From an uncultured Bacilli bacterium (GTDB taxonomy: Bacteria; Bacillota_I; Bacilli_A; RF39; UBA660): a stretch of 54,336 nt of DNA. Both the position numbers and the translations under genes were made by a program. A model generated the notes under the pieces. The model made no database searches and had not been told where the DNA came from. It saw nothing but the letters and a program-made list of their open reading frames with translations. The stretch lies in contig CANQON010000010.1 in the NCBI GenBank assembly GCA_947625505.1, positions 1-54,336 of the forward strand. Direction: 5' to 3'. Of the stretch, positions 24,572 to 32,315 are shown piece by piece; the stretch's first letter is position 1, and each line of letters begins with the position of its first letter.

Positions 24572-24601
24572 TTGCATTATCTAATTATTATTTGATACAA
24601 T
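24572..24601 (+). promoter_or_regulatory. promoter of the secreted-protein gene
   Basis: TTGCAT (24572-24577), 18-bp spacer, TACAAT (24596-24601), 31 bases before the ATG. The hexamer array sits immediately upstream, where an activator of this gene could also bind. Confidence 0.6.
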
Positions 24602-24632
24602 GATTTAATTGGGAAAAAAATAAGGTGATAAG

Positions 24633-25124
24633 ATGAAAAGAAAAACGAAAATTTTTATTGCAACCATAATAGGATGTATAACTTTTTTTTGTTTAAAACC
24701 TAGTGATCATATTCAAATGCTTACTTATCCTACTATATGTGACGCTGACTATGATGAAGATCATTTAAGGTTCGCTAATATAAAAGATATGGATATTTAT
24801 ATAACACCAGATATAAACTTTATGCCTCCTAAAGAAGATGATATTGTTATCATTGATCTAAGAGATGAAAAAGAAGATATTAAAATACTATCATCACATA
24901 AGATAAATGATCCTATCCTCCAATCATCTATTATTGATATTATTTTAAAATATAATCTTGAAAATCCAAGTAATAAGCCTTGGATTCGTACTAAAGATTC
25001 CCTACAAAACGAATGGTTAGCTCATAATTTAGCATATGCTTTTTGTTATGAAAGAGAACGTACAGCTGATGTAGATTTTGAAAACAAGGAAGAAGAAGAC
25101 TATAAAATAAAACTATTACATTAA
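24633..25124 (+). CDS. small exported or anchored protein of unknown function
   Basis: 163 residues. Residues 5-22 form a signal peptide or anchor. The remainder is acidic, with the strand DDIVIIDLRDEKEDIKIL and a C-terminal segment LQNEWLAHNLAYAFCYERER. No family recognised and no lipobox. It is divergent from the candidate small RNA, with the two-component repeat array between them, so it is a likely member of that regulon and may be an envelope-stress effector (inference from position). AAGGTGATAAG precedes the ATG. Confidence 0.7.
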   Translation: MKRKTKIFIATIIGCITFFCLKPSDHIQMLTYPTICDADYDEDHLRFANIKDMDIYITPDINFMPPKEDDIVIIDLRDEKEDIKILSSHKINDPILQSSIIDIILKYNLENPSNKPWIRTKDSLQNEWLAHNLAYAFCYERERTADVDFENKEEEDYKIKLLH

Positions 25125-25129
25125 AGCTA

Positions 25130-25158
25130 TTTACAAAAGATAAAAAATATGCTACAAT
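25130..25158 (+). promoter_or_regulatory. consensus-like promoter of a tiny transcript
   Basis: TTTACA (25130-25135), 17-bp spacer, TACAAT (25153-25158). It drives only about 65 bases before a terminator. Confidence 0.6.
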
Positions 25159-25164
25159 GTAGTT

Positions 25165-25230
25165 ACAAGTGGGATGACCATGCTAAATAAAAAGATTAAA
25201 TAAGGTAAGATTTAGTCTTTTTATTTTTTT
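25165..25230 (+). ncRNA. tiny transcript with a 7-codon frame
   Basis: Between the promoter at 25130 and the terminator, the only frame is ATG-CTA-AAT-AAA-AAG-ATT-AAA-TAA (25180-25203). The transcript would be about 65 bases. It could be a small RNA; the frame may be accidental. Confidence 0.4.
25189..25230. terminator. bidirectional terminator
   Basis: AAAAAGATTAAAT (25189-25201), 8-base loop, ATTTAGTCTTTTT (25210-25222), a 13-bp stem with one G-U pair and a T run on each strand. It also serves the convergent ZIP gene. Confidence 0.85.
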
Positions 25231-25961
25231 TACAATAAAACATCTAAACACATCATTAGTAAAAAACCAATAATAAAATAAATACTACCAATATTACTTT
25301 TTGTTGAATTAATACTTGGTAATAACTCATTAATAACAACATAAATCATAATACCTGAAGCTGCTGCTAAAACAAATGGTAAAAGAGCTTCTAAATGATT
25401 AACTAATAATAACATAGCTATCGCACTAATAGGTTCTACTATACCTGATAAAACACCTAAACTAGCTGATGTAAGTTTACTATATCCTTCTTGTCGATAA
25501 TTTAAAGATATAGATGCTCCTTCTGGTATGTTTTGAACAGCAATACCTATTGTTAAAGCTAAAGCTGCTGATATTGATACAATGCTACTATTTTGATAGG
25601 CATAGACACTCATTAATCCTACTGTCATTCCTTCAGGAATATTATGTAGTGTCATAGCAATAAAAAGCATTGTATTTTTTTTACCTTTTAACATATATCT
25701 ATTGACTAATTTATCTAAATAAATAATAATTATTATTCCTAATATAAAACCTATTAAAACATAAATAATATGCGATTGTTCTAAAGCAGGTAAAAGTAAA
25801 GACCAAATAGAGGCAGCAAACATAATACCACTAGCCAACCCTATACATATTCTTTCTGTTTTATCATTTATCTTATTTAATATAAATACAAATAATGATC
25901 CTAATGATGTAGCCCCAAATATAATTAATGAGCATATAGCGCAAAATCCTAGACTATTCAT
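25230..25961 (-). CDS. ZIP-family divalent metal transporter
   Basis: 243 residues with about eight membrane helices. The two signature metal-binding helices are visible: HNIPEGMTVG in helix 4 and NIPEGASISLNYRQEG in helix 5. The length and the lack of a long His-rich loop fit ZupT/GufA-type bacterial members, which import zinc and sometimes iron or manganese. Single-gene unit. No zinc-responsive operator was seen. Confidence 0.92.
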   Translation of the reverse strand: MNSLGFCAICSLIIFGATSLGSLFVFILNKINDKTERICIGLASGIMFAASIWSLLLPALEQSHIIYVLIGFILGIIIIIYLDKLVNRYMLKGKKNTMLFIAMTLHNIPEGMTVGLMSVYAYQNSSIVSISAALALTIGIAVQNIPEGASISLNYRQEGYSKLTSASLGVLSGIVEPISAIAMLLLVNHLEALLPFVLAAASGIMIYVVINELLPSINSTKSNIGSIYFIIGFLLMMCLDVLL

Positions 25962-26008
25962 AAATCACCTACTATCATATCTTATTAAAATAAGTTCATA
26001 AGGTGAAA

Positions 26009-26034
26009 AAAAAAGACTAATTATTAGTCTTTTT
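26009..26034 (-). terminator. terminator of the aquaporin gene
   Basis: Minus strand AAAGACTAA, short loop, TTAGTCTTT, then a run of nine T. The aquaporin stop codon is in the first arm. Confidence 0.85.
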
Positions 26035-26925
26035 TGTTGTTTTGTTCGTACGTGGTTTGTTACTACTAGTTTTACTCTTAGTTGTTTTTCTTGGAGCTCT
26101 TTTCTTTTCTTCTTTCTTTGGTTCTTCTACTTTAACATCTTCTACTTTTTCTTCTTTAACTTCTACTTTCTTTACTTCAGCTTTTTTAGTTTCAGCTTTA
26201 TTTTCTAAAGCTTCTACTTTTTCAATATCAAATACTTCAACAGTATTTTTCTTAGGAGATTCTAAATCAATAAAGAAACTTACTAAAGCAGCAAAGGCAG
26301 CACCAACAAGTGGTCCAACAATGAATACCCAAACTTGAAGAAGTGATTCTCCTCCCATAAAGATAGCAGGCGCTAATGAACGTGCAGGGTTAACAGATGT
26401 ACCTGTTAAATTAATTCCTAAAATATGAACTAATGTTAATGTAAGTCCAATTACAATAGGAGCTACAGCACTATTCTTTTTATCTTTCGTAACACCTAAT
26501 ACAGCTAATACAAAGACAAATGTTAAAACAATTTCTGTAACTAAAGCGCCTAATAATGAAATACCACTAGCTACTTGTTCTTCAAATCCATTTTGTCCTA
26601 ACCCAATTGTTAGATAGCTTCCATAGTTAGTTGCATTTAATACTAAGATTAATAATGCAGTACCTGCTAAAGCACCTAATACTTGAGCAATTATATAAAA
26701 CCAAAAATCCTTTCCACTAATTCTTTTGTCTATCCACATAGCAAAAGTAACAGCTGGATTAACATGGCATCCTGATACATTTCCAATTACATATGCAATT
26801 GCAACTATTGAAAGTCCAAAGGCTAAGGAAGTTGCAACTAAATCTGCTTTTGTTAATACAGCTACTCCACATCCAAATAAAACCAAAACGCAAGTTCCTA
26901 GAAACTCGCAAAGATATTTTTTCAT
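26017..26925 (-). CDS. aquaporin/glycerol-facilitator family channel with Lys-rich tail
   Basis: 302 residues from the ATG at 26925, which has AAAGGAG upstream; a 12-residue longer frame would include the ribosome site. The channel part (1-230) has six helices and both NPA loops: GCHVNPAVTFA and TGTSVNPARSLAP, plus the EFLGTCVLVLFG start typical of MIP channels. It conducts water or small solutes. Unusually, about 70 residues follow the last helix, almost wholly Lys, Glu, Val, Ala and Thr (KVEVKEEKVEDVKVEE, then KKRAPRKTTKSKT). That tail is cytoplasmic and resembles nucleic-acid-binding tails of other proteins. Own promoter and terminator. Confidence 0.93.
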   Translation of the reverse strand: MKKYLCEFLGTCVLVLFGCGVAVLTKADLVATSLAFGLSIVAIAYVIGNVSGCHVNPAVTFAMWIDKRISGKDFWFYIIAQVLGALAGTALLILVLNATNYGSYLTIGLGQNGFEEQVASGISLLGALVTEIVLTFVFVLAVLGVTKDKKNSAVAPIVIGLTLTLVHILGINLTGTSVNPARSLAPAIFMGGESLLQVWVFIVGPLVGAAFAALVSFFIDLESPKKNTVEVFDIEKVEALENKAETKKAEVKKVEVKEEKVEDVKVEEPKKEEKKRAPRKTTKSKTSSNKPRTNKTTKKTNN

Positions 26926-26949
26926 ATATCTTTTACTCCTTTCTACTTC

Positions 26950-26978
26950 ATTGTAGCACATTTAAAAAGTAATGTAAA
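26950..26978 (-). promoter_or_regulatory. aquaporin promoter
   Basis: Minus strand TTTACA (26978-26973), 17-bp spacer, TACAAT (26955-26950). Confidence 0.8.
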
Positions 26979-27012
26979 TATTTCCTTTATTTTATAAAGC
27001 AAAAAGTAGTAT

Positions 27013-27042
27013 TAGAAAAAAACAATCAAATTTTTGATTGTT
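27013..27042 (-). terminator. terminator of topA
   Basis: Minus strand AACAATCAA, short loop, TTGATTGTT, then T run, directly after the topA stop. Confidence 0.8.
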
Positions 27043-29063
27043 TATTCTTCATAGCTACAAGAACTACATTTAATTTTATGATTTTTTTCGACTAACATGC
27101 TTTGACATTCGGGGCAAAACTTTCCGATAGGTTTATCCCAATAAGCTGTTTTACAATTTGGATAATTACTACATCCATAGAATATTTTGCCTTTTTTACT
27201 TTTCTTTTCAACAATTTTAGATCCACAATTTGGACAATCACATGCTTCTTTTACTTCTTTAGGTTCAGACTTAATATACTTACATTCTGGATAATTACTA
27301 CAAGCGATAAATTCTCCATATTTACCTTTACGAATAACTAAAGGATTGCCACAATTAGGACATAACTCACCTGTTTTTTGAGCTTCTTTCTTAGGCAAAG
27401 CAGAAAATGCTTCTTTAACTGATGGTTCAAACTCATCATAAAAATTATGTAATATTTTTACCCAATTAGCTTTACCTTCAGCTATCTTATCTAAGTCTGT
27501 TTCCATATTAGCTGTATATTCAACATTAATTAAATGACTAAATCCTTGTTGTAATTTATCAGTTATTTCAAAACCTACTTCTGTTGGAACAAATTTTTTA
27601 TCTTCGATATTAGCATATCCCCTTCTTTTGATGATATCCATTGTTGTCGCATATGTACTAGGTCTACCAATACCTAATTCCTCCATCTCTTTAATTAATT
27701 TAGCTTCTGTATATCTAGCTGGAGGTTTAGTAAAATGTTGTTCATGTGTTATTTCATTAGCTGTTAATACATCTTTTTCATTAATAATAGGTAAAATAGT
27801 ATCTTTAGTATCTTCATACTCACTATATACTTTTAAATATCCATCAAAAGTTACTATTTGTCCTGTAGCTTTAAATTGATAATTATTATTATCTAATATA
27901 ATCGTTGTATTCTCTGTTTGAGCAGGTGCCATAAGGGATGCTAAAGCACGATAATATATCATACGATATAATTTATATTCTTCATTACTTAAGAACTTCT
28001 TAACAGATTCTGGTGTACGATTAATACTTGTAGGTCTAATAGCTTCATGAGCGTCTTGAACATTATCTTTCTTTTTAGCTATTTTAACACTACCTACATA
28101 TTCTTTACCATATTTATCATTAATAAAAGCATAAGTACTTTTAATAAAATCATCAGATAATCTTGTCGAATCAGTACGCATATAAGAAATAAGTCCAACA
28201 GTCTCATTTTCTAATTCAATACCTTCATAAAGCTTTTGCGCTATTTGCATAGTTTTACGAGCATTAAAGTTTAACTTATTAGAAGCATCCTGTTGTAATG
28301 TACTCGTAATAAATGGCATTTTAGATTGTTTATTTTTTAATTTTTTATCAATATCAACGACTGTAAAATTCATTCCTAGTTTTTTTAGAATCTCTTTTAC
28401 TTCGTCTTCTGTTTTTATTTCAATTTCCTTATTGTTGTAATTAAATAATTCAGCTTCAAATTCATCAAAGATTCCTTTAATAGACCAATATTCTTCTGGT
28501 ATAAAAGCTTGTATTTCACGTTCACGATCAACGATTAATTTAAGCGCAACTGATTGAACTCTTCCTGCGCTACTTCCATCTGTTTTAGATTGAATAAGTT
28601 TACTTAAACGGAAACCAATAATACGATCTAATATTCTTCTTGTTTCTTGACTATTAACTAAATCTTTATCTATTTTACGTGGATGTTTAAATGCTTCTTT
28701 AACAGCCCTTTCTGTTATTTCATTAAATACAACACGTTCATAATCACTATCTTTTAATTTAAGAACATCAAATAAGTGCCATGATATAGCTTCTCCTTCA
28801 CGGTCAGGGTCGGTAGCTAAATAAACATGTTTAGCTTCTTTAGCATCTTTTTTCAATTCTTTGATAACATTTGCCTTCCCTTTCATTGGTACATAATCAG
28901 GCTTAAAATCATTATCAACATCTACACCAAAACCATATTTACCCTTAGTAGATAAATCTCTAACATGTCCTTTTGATGATACAACTTTGTAATCACTACC
29001 TAAGTATTTTTCAATAGGTTTTGTTTTACTTGGTGATTCCACAATAACTAAATTCTTTGACAT
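27042..29063 (-). CDS. topA: DNA topoisomerase I
   Basis: Type IA topoisomerase that relaxes negative supercoils, 673 residues. Toprim domain with NLVIVESPSKTKPIEKYLG and DPDREGE; active-site tyrosine in GLISYMRTDSTRLSDD; QRHE-equivalent region QDAHEAIRPT. Three Cys4 zinc ribbons close the protein (CPNCGNPL..CSNYPEC, CPNCGSKI..CSNYPNC, and CPECQSM..CSSC). The usual Firmicute neighbours dprA and trmFO are absent here. Promoter TTGACA-17-TATAAA. Confidence 0.97.
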   Translation of the reverse strand: MSKNLVIVESPSKTKPIEKYLGSDYKVVSSKGHVRDLSTKGKYGFGVDVDNDFKPDYVPMKGKANVIKELKKDAKEAKHVYLATDPDREGEAISWHLFDVLKLKDSDYERVVFNEITERAVKEAFKHPRKIDKDLVNSQETRRILDRIIGFRLSKLIQSKTDGSSAGRVQSVALKLIVDREREIQAFIPEEYWSIKGIFDEFEAELFNYNNKEIEIKTEDEVKEILKKLGMNFTVVDIDKKLKNKQSKMPFITSTLQQDASNKLNFNARKTMQIAQKLYEGIELENETVGLISYMRTDSTRLSDDFIKSTYAFINDKYGKEYVGSVKIAKKKDNVQDAHEAIRPTSINRTPESVKKFLSNEEYKLYRMIYYRALASLMAPAQTENTTIILDNNNYQFKATGQIVTFDGYLKVYSEYEDTKDTILPIINEKDVLTANEITHEQHFTKPPARYTEAKLIKEMEELGIGRPSTYATTMDIIKRRGYANIEDKKFVPTEVGFEITDKLQQGFSHLINVEYTANMETDLDKIAEGKANWVKILHNFYDEFEPSVKEAFSALPKKEAQKTGELCPNCGNPLVIRKGKYGEFIACSNYPECKYIKSEPKEVKEACDCPNCGSKIVEKKSKKGKIFYGCSNYPNCKTAYWDKPIGKFCPECQSMLVEKNHKIKCSSCSYEE

Positions 29064-29092
29064 TTACTCACGTCCTTTTTGTCTACTCATAA

Positions 29093-29121
29093 TTTATACA
29101 CTATAAACCTTTTTTTGTCAA
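29093..29121 (-). promoter_or_regulatory. topA promoter
   Basis: Minus strand TTGACA (29121-29116), 17-bp spacer, TATAAA (29098-29093). Confidence 0.8.
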
Positions 29122-29194
29122 CTTATAATATTTAAAAAATACTATATAAATGCTTATATTATTCACTTTTATCAATATTAATTTATAATAACAT

Positions 29195-29232
29195 TAAAAA
29201 AGGATGTGCAAAATCAGAATTTTCCACATTTA
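29195..29232 (-). terminator. possible terminator after the activase operon
   Basis: Minus strand ATGTGGAAAAT, loop TCTG, ATTTTGCACAT (one mismatch), CC and six T. The stop codon lies within the hairpin. Confidence 0.6.
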
Positions 29233-30140
29233 CTGCCCCATGTATCTACTAATTCATTATCTTTATATATTTTAATTAACTCACAATTATTACTACATCC
29301 ATGACACTCTGTTCCTAATGTTATAAATTTTATATCTAAAAGTTTATGAGAATATTCTTTATTACTTTTATTCTTCTTTGCTAGAAGAGCAATACCATAA
29401 GCACCCATTAAATGGCCATTAGGGTGAACAATTACTTCTTTACCTAATATTTCTTCAAAATATTTATGCACACCTTTATTTTTGGATACTCCTCCTTGAA
29501 AAATAATTGGTTCTTCTAACTTTTTACCTTTACATACATTATTTAAATAATTTAAAACAACTGACTTACATAATCCTGCTACTATATCTTCTTTAGAATA
29601 ACCTATTTGGGCTTTATGTACTAAATCAGATTCCGCAAAGACAGTACAGCGAGCTGCTATTTTAGCAGGCGTTTTACTTTTAAGAGCAATATTACCAAAA
29701 TCTTCTACATTAATATCTAATCGTTTGGCTTGACTAGATAAGAAAGAGCCTGTACCTGCTGCACATAAAGTATTCATAGCATAATCTGTCACAATACCAT
29801 TACGAATAATAATTATTTTAGAGTCTTGTCCTCCTATTTCTAATATTGTCTTAATATTAGGATAAAGATGAATTGTTCCTATAGCGTGTGCTGTAATCTC
29901 ATTTTTTACTACATTAGCATCTAACATTAAGCCTATTATTTTTCTAGCACTCCCTGTTGTACCTATACCTTTGATGATATAATCATCTTTAATCTCTAAT
30001 TTATTTAATAATCTTTTGGTAGCTTCAATAGGACTACCCTCTGTACTTATATAACAAGAAGATATAATTTCATCTTGATCATTAACAATTACACCTTTAG
30101 TTGATATGGATCCAATATCTATACCTAAATAACAATTCAT
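29214..30140 (-). CDS. CoA-dehydratase activase-type ATPase (BadF/BadG/HgdC family)
   Basis: 308 residues. Actin-like ASKHA fold: GIDIGSISTKGVIV (phosphate 1), LEIGGQDSK (phosphate 2) and HPNGHLMGAYGIAL near the end. The iron-sulfur ligands that join the homodimer are CAAGTGSF and AARCTVFAESD, as in HgdC. Such activases hydrolyse ATP to push an electron to a partner at very low potential. The last 30 residues add a Cys cluster (CHGCSNNCEL) absent from short activases. It overlaps the next upstream gene by 4 bases. Partners here are the two DUF2229/CoA-activase-like proteins and not a classical dehydratase. Confidence 0.9.
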   Translation of the reverse strand: MNCYLGIDIGSISTKGVIVNDQDEIISSCYISTEGSPIEATKRLLNKLEIKDDYIIKGIGTTGSARKIIGLMLDANVVKNEITAHAIGTIHLYPNIKTILEIGGQDSKIIIIRNGIVTDYAMNTLCAAGTGSFLSSQAKRLDINVEDFGNIALKSKTPAKIAARCTVFAESDLVHKAQIGYSKEDIVAGLCKSVVLNYLNNVCKGKKLEEPIIFQGGVSKNKGVHKYFEEILGKEVIVHPNGHLMGAYGIALLAKKNKSNKEYSHKLLDIKFITLGTECHGCSNNCELIKIYKDNELVDTWGSKCGKF

Positions 30141-31180
30141 CTTTTCTTCCTCATTTCTAACATATCATAAAAAGCTTCTAATCTTGTTTTAATGCCTGTT
30201 TCTGAAGTATTTAAATTCATACTAAAAAAGATAATTGGTACATTATATTCCTTGGCTACTTTATCTATAATAGGAATAGCTGTTACTTCTGGTGTACAAA
30301 ATGATGATTTAATATGAATAATACCATCATAATCATGTTCACATAAATACTTCGTATGATGAATATTATCTAAAGCATCAGAACCCATACGATACTTAAT
30401 AAAAAAATTCTTTAAATATTTTTTTACAGCTTTCTTTTTTTGAAATAATAAATAAGTAACATTAGTAAATCTTTTAACACGACATCCCATCTTTATTAAT
30501 TCATCTTCTATATGATAATTAGCCATTGGTTCCATAAGAGTATATAATTCTCCTATTAATCCTATTTTCATAACTTCTTTGTTTACTTTAGGTACTTTTT
30601 TTAATTTTCTTTTAAAGTAGTAATACTTCTTTATTAAATCAAAATATCCTTTAGTCTCACTAAAAGCTTTTAACATTTGTTCTTTTATTTTCTTCATACT
30701 ACCTACTTCTTTTTCATAACAAGCATTTAATCTAATATAATCATCTATTTTATCCATATATTTAATCATTTTAATAGTAATAAAAGTATAATATAATCCT
30801 TTTAATTTCTTAATATGAAACTTTTTTAACAAACTTTTTAAATTAATTAGTTTTCCTCCACTAATTAAATTAATTACTTCACATTGATATCCTAAATCAT
30901 TAATAATTTGTCTTTGTAATTCATGATAATAACCATAACGACATCCTCCTCCAAATTGAATTAGTGTATTAGCTCCTAATTCTAGTGCTTCAATCATTGT
31001 CCCTAACGTATATTTAAAAGGTGTACAAACAAATTCTGGACTATACTTTTCGCCTATTTCTTTTGTTTTACTAGTTATTTTAGGAGGCTCTATTATTTCA
31101 TAATTGATAAGATGCTTTAACAAGTATTTACTAGGAATAATATAATCACCCATTAAGGGAAAACTAATTTTGGGTAACAA
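30137..31180 (-). CDS. HgdB-like CoA-dehydratase D-component-related protein
   Basis: 347 residues, no signal peptide. YSPEFVCTPFKYTLGTMIEAL, then FGGGCRYGYYHELQ and later KSSFCTPEV match the 2-hydroxyacyl-CoA dehydratase-related proteins often annotated 'CoA protein activase'. Conserved Cys residues in these motifs are likely iron-sulfur ligands. It overlaps both neighbours (4 and 17 bases), so the three products are made together. In many Firmicutes the same domains are fused in one chain of over 1000 residues; here they are separate. The substrate reduced is unknown. Confidence 0.82.
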   Translation of the reverse strand: MLPKISFPLMGDYIIPSKYLLKHLINYEIIEPPKITSKTKEIGEKYSPEFVCTPFKYTLGTMIEALELGANTLIQFGGGCRYGYYHELQRQIINDLGYQCEVINLISGGKLINLKSLLKKFHIKKLKGLYYTFITIKMIKYMDKIDDYIRLNACYEKEVGSMKKIKEQMLKAFSETKGYFDLIKKYYYFKRKLKKVPKVNKEVMKIGLIGELYTLMEPMANYHIEDELIKMGCRVKRFTNVTYLLFQKKKAVKKYLKNFFIKYRMGSDALDNIHHTKYLCEHDYDGIIHIKSSFCTPEVTAIPIIDKVAKEYNVPIIFFSMNLNTSETGIKTRLEAFYDMLEMRKKR

Positions 31181-32021
31181 TATCCATAAAACTTTCTATA
31201 CGTGTCTCAATACCTGTTAAAGAATCAATATTATCAATAATAATATTTAAATATGGTTTATCTATTTTTCTTATTATATATTCATTTACTAAAGAATCTA
31301 AAGCACAAGGAAAACTAGATAAAAAAATAATACCTTTAAGATTAGGCGTCATCAAAATACTTCCAATATTTTCTTTAGGATATTTCCAATATAAATTAGG
31401 TGATAAAATAGAACCATTAATATTACATTTCTCAGCATCAAAGCAATCAGAATATATAATATTATAAGGATACTTATTTAACATATTGATAATTGGCTTT
31501 CCAATACTTTCATCATAAACTACATAAGGGTGAGCTACAATAAGAAGATTATCTTGATCTGATTTTTTTGAATCAGTTTTTAATTTTATCGATTTTTTAT
31601 ATGCTTTTTTAATGTCTTCTTCACTAATATCTATCTCTTCCCCCATCTTAATTAAACTTTTTAATTCATCTTCTTTAGAACTAATATTATAATTTAAGAT
31701 ATGAACATCAAACAAATTATTAACCAAGTCATAAAGCGCTAAAAAATTCGTACACATTTGATTTCGATTTCCATAATCTTCTATTCTGGGAATAAGAAGA
31801 TAATCACATTTATCTTTTAAATAATCAATATGTCCTAAATAAACTTTAAGGCTTAAACACATTTCATCATTGGCATATCTTTCTCCTCTTTCTATTATTT
31901 CATTATTCGTATCACAGCTATATACTAAATCAACATCTAAATTGCTAAAAAAAGACTCCCAAAAATCATTTAAATAGTAATAAGGTAATGCTTTAGGTAT
32001 TCCAATTGTTATTCTACTCAT
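31164..32021 (-). CDS. DUF2229-type acyl-CoA dehydratase-activase-related protein
   Basis: 285 residues. RITIGIPKALPYYYLNDFWESFF at the N-terminus (seen as GIPKALPYYY and FWESFF), NDEMCLSLKVYLGHIDYL and a late FLSSFPCALDSLVNEY are the hallmarks of DUF2229 and HgdB-like subunits, with Cys residues placed to hold an iron-sulfur cluster. First gene of the three-gene unit; the activase is the last. Together they should form an ATP-driven low-potential reductase of the double-cubane/YjiM-YjiL type. Confidence 0.85.
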   Translation of the reverse strand: MSRITIGIPKALPYYYLNDFWESFFSNLDVDLVYSCDTNNEIIERGERYANDEMCLSLKVYLGHIDYLKDKCDYLLIPRIEDYGNRNQMCTNFLALYDLVNNLFDVHILNYNISSKEDELKSLIKMGEEIDISEEDIKKAYKKSIKLKTDSKKSDQDNLLIVAHPYVVYDESIGKPIINMLNKYPYNIIYSDCFDAEKCNINGSILSPNLYWKYPKENIGSILMTPNLKGIIFLSSFPCALDSLVNEYIIRKIDKPYLNIIIDNIDSLTGIETRIESFMDIVTQN

Positions 32022-32085
32022 ATTTTCACCACTTAATTATATGTATAAATTCATTATTTAAGAACAAATTAATAATGGTGATAAA

Positions 32086-32238
32086 ATGCAAAAGATAAAA
32101 TGTAATGTATACGATTGTTCACATTGTGATGTACATGAATGTGCATGTAAACTAAATGTTATCCAAGTAGCAAGTTGTTCTTTAGAAGAAACCAAAGAAG
32201 CAACAATGTGCAACAGTTATAAAAAAAGGAATGATTAG
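32086..32238 (+). CDS. DUF1540 small cysteine protein
   Basis: 50 residues. CNVYDCSHCDVHECACKLN, followed by VASCSLEETKEATMCNSY, gives the Cys spacing of the DUF1540 domain (V-x-x-C-x-Y/H-x4-C-x-A, ending T-x-C-x-x-F/Y). These small proteins are probably zinc-binding and are common in clostridia and bacilli; their function is unknown. GGTGAT precedes the ATG and the stop codon sits in the loop of a good terminator, which supports a real gene. It stands alone, divergent from the activase operon. Confidence 0.85.
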   Translation: MQKIKCNVYDCSHCDVHECACKLNVIQVASCSLEETKEATMCNSYKKRND

Positions 32239-32252
32239 TCATTCCTTTTATA
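32224..32252 (+). terminator. terminator of the DUF1540 gene
   Basis: AAAAGGAATGA, loop TTAG (the stop codon), TCATTCCTTTT then TATAT. 11-bp perfect stem. Confidence 0.85.
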
Positions 32253-32260
32253 TGTAATTA

Positions 32261-32289
32261 GTGACAAACAACCCTTCTTATGATATAAT
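32261..32289 (+). promoter_or_regulatory. promoter of the FemX-like gene
   Basis: GTGACA (32261-32266), 17-bp spacer, TATAAT (32284-32289). Confidence 0.75.
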
Positions 32290-32315
32290 TAAATGGTGAT
32301 GAGGGGCTGATTTAT

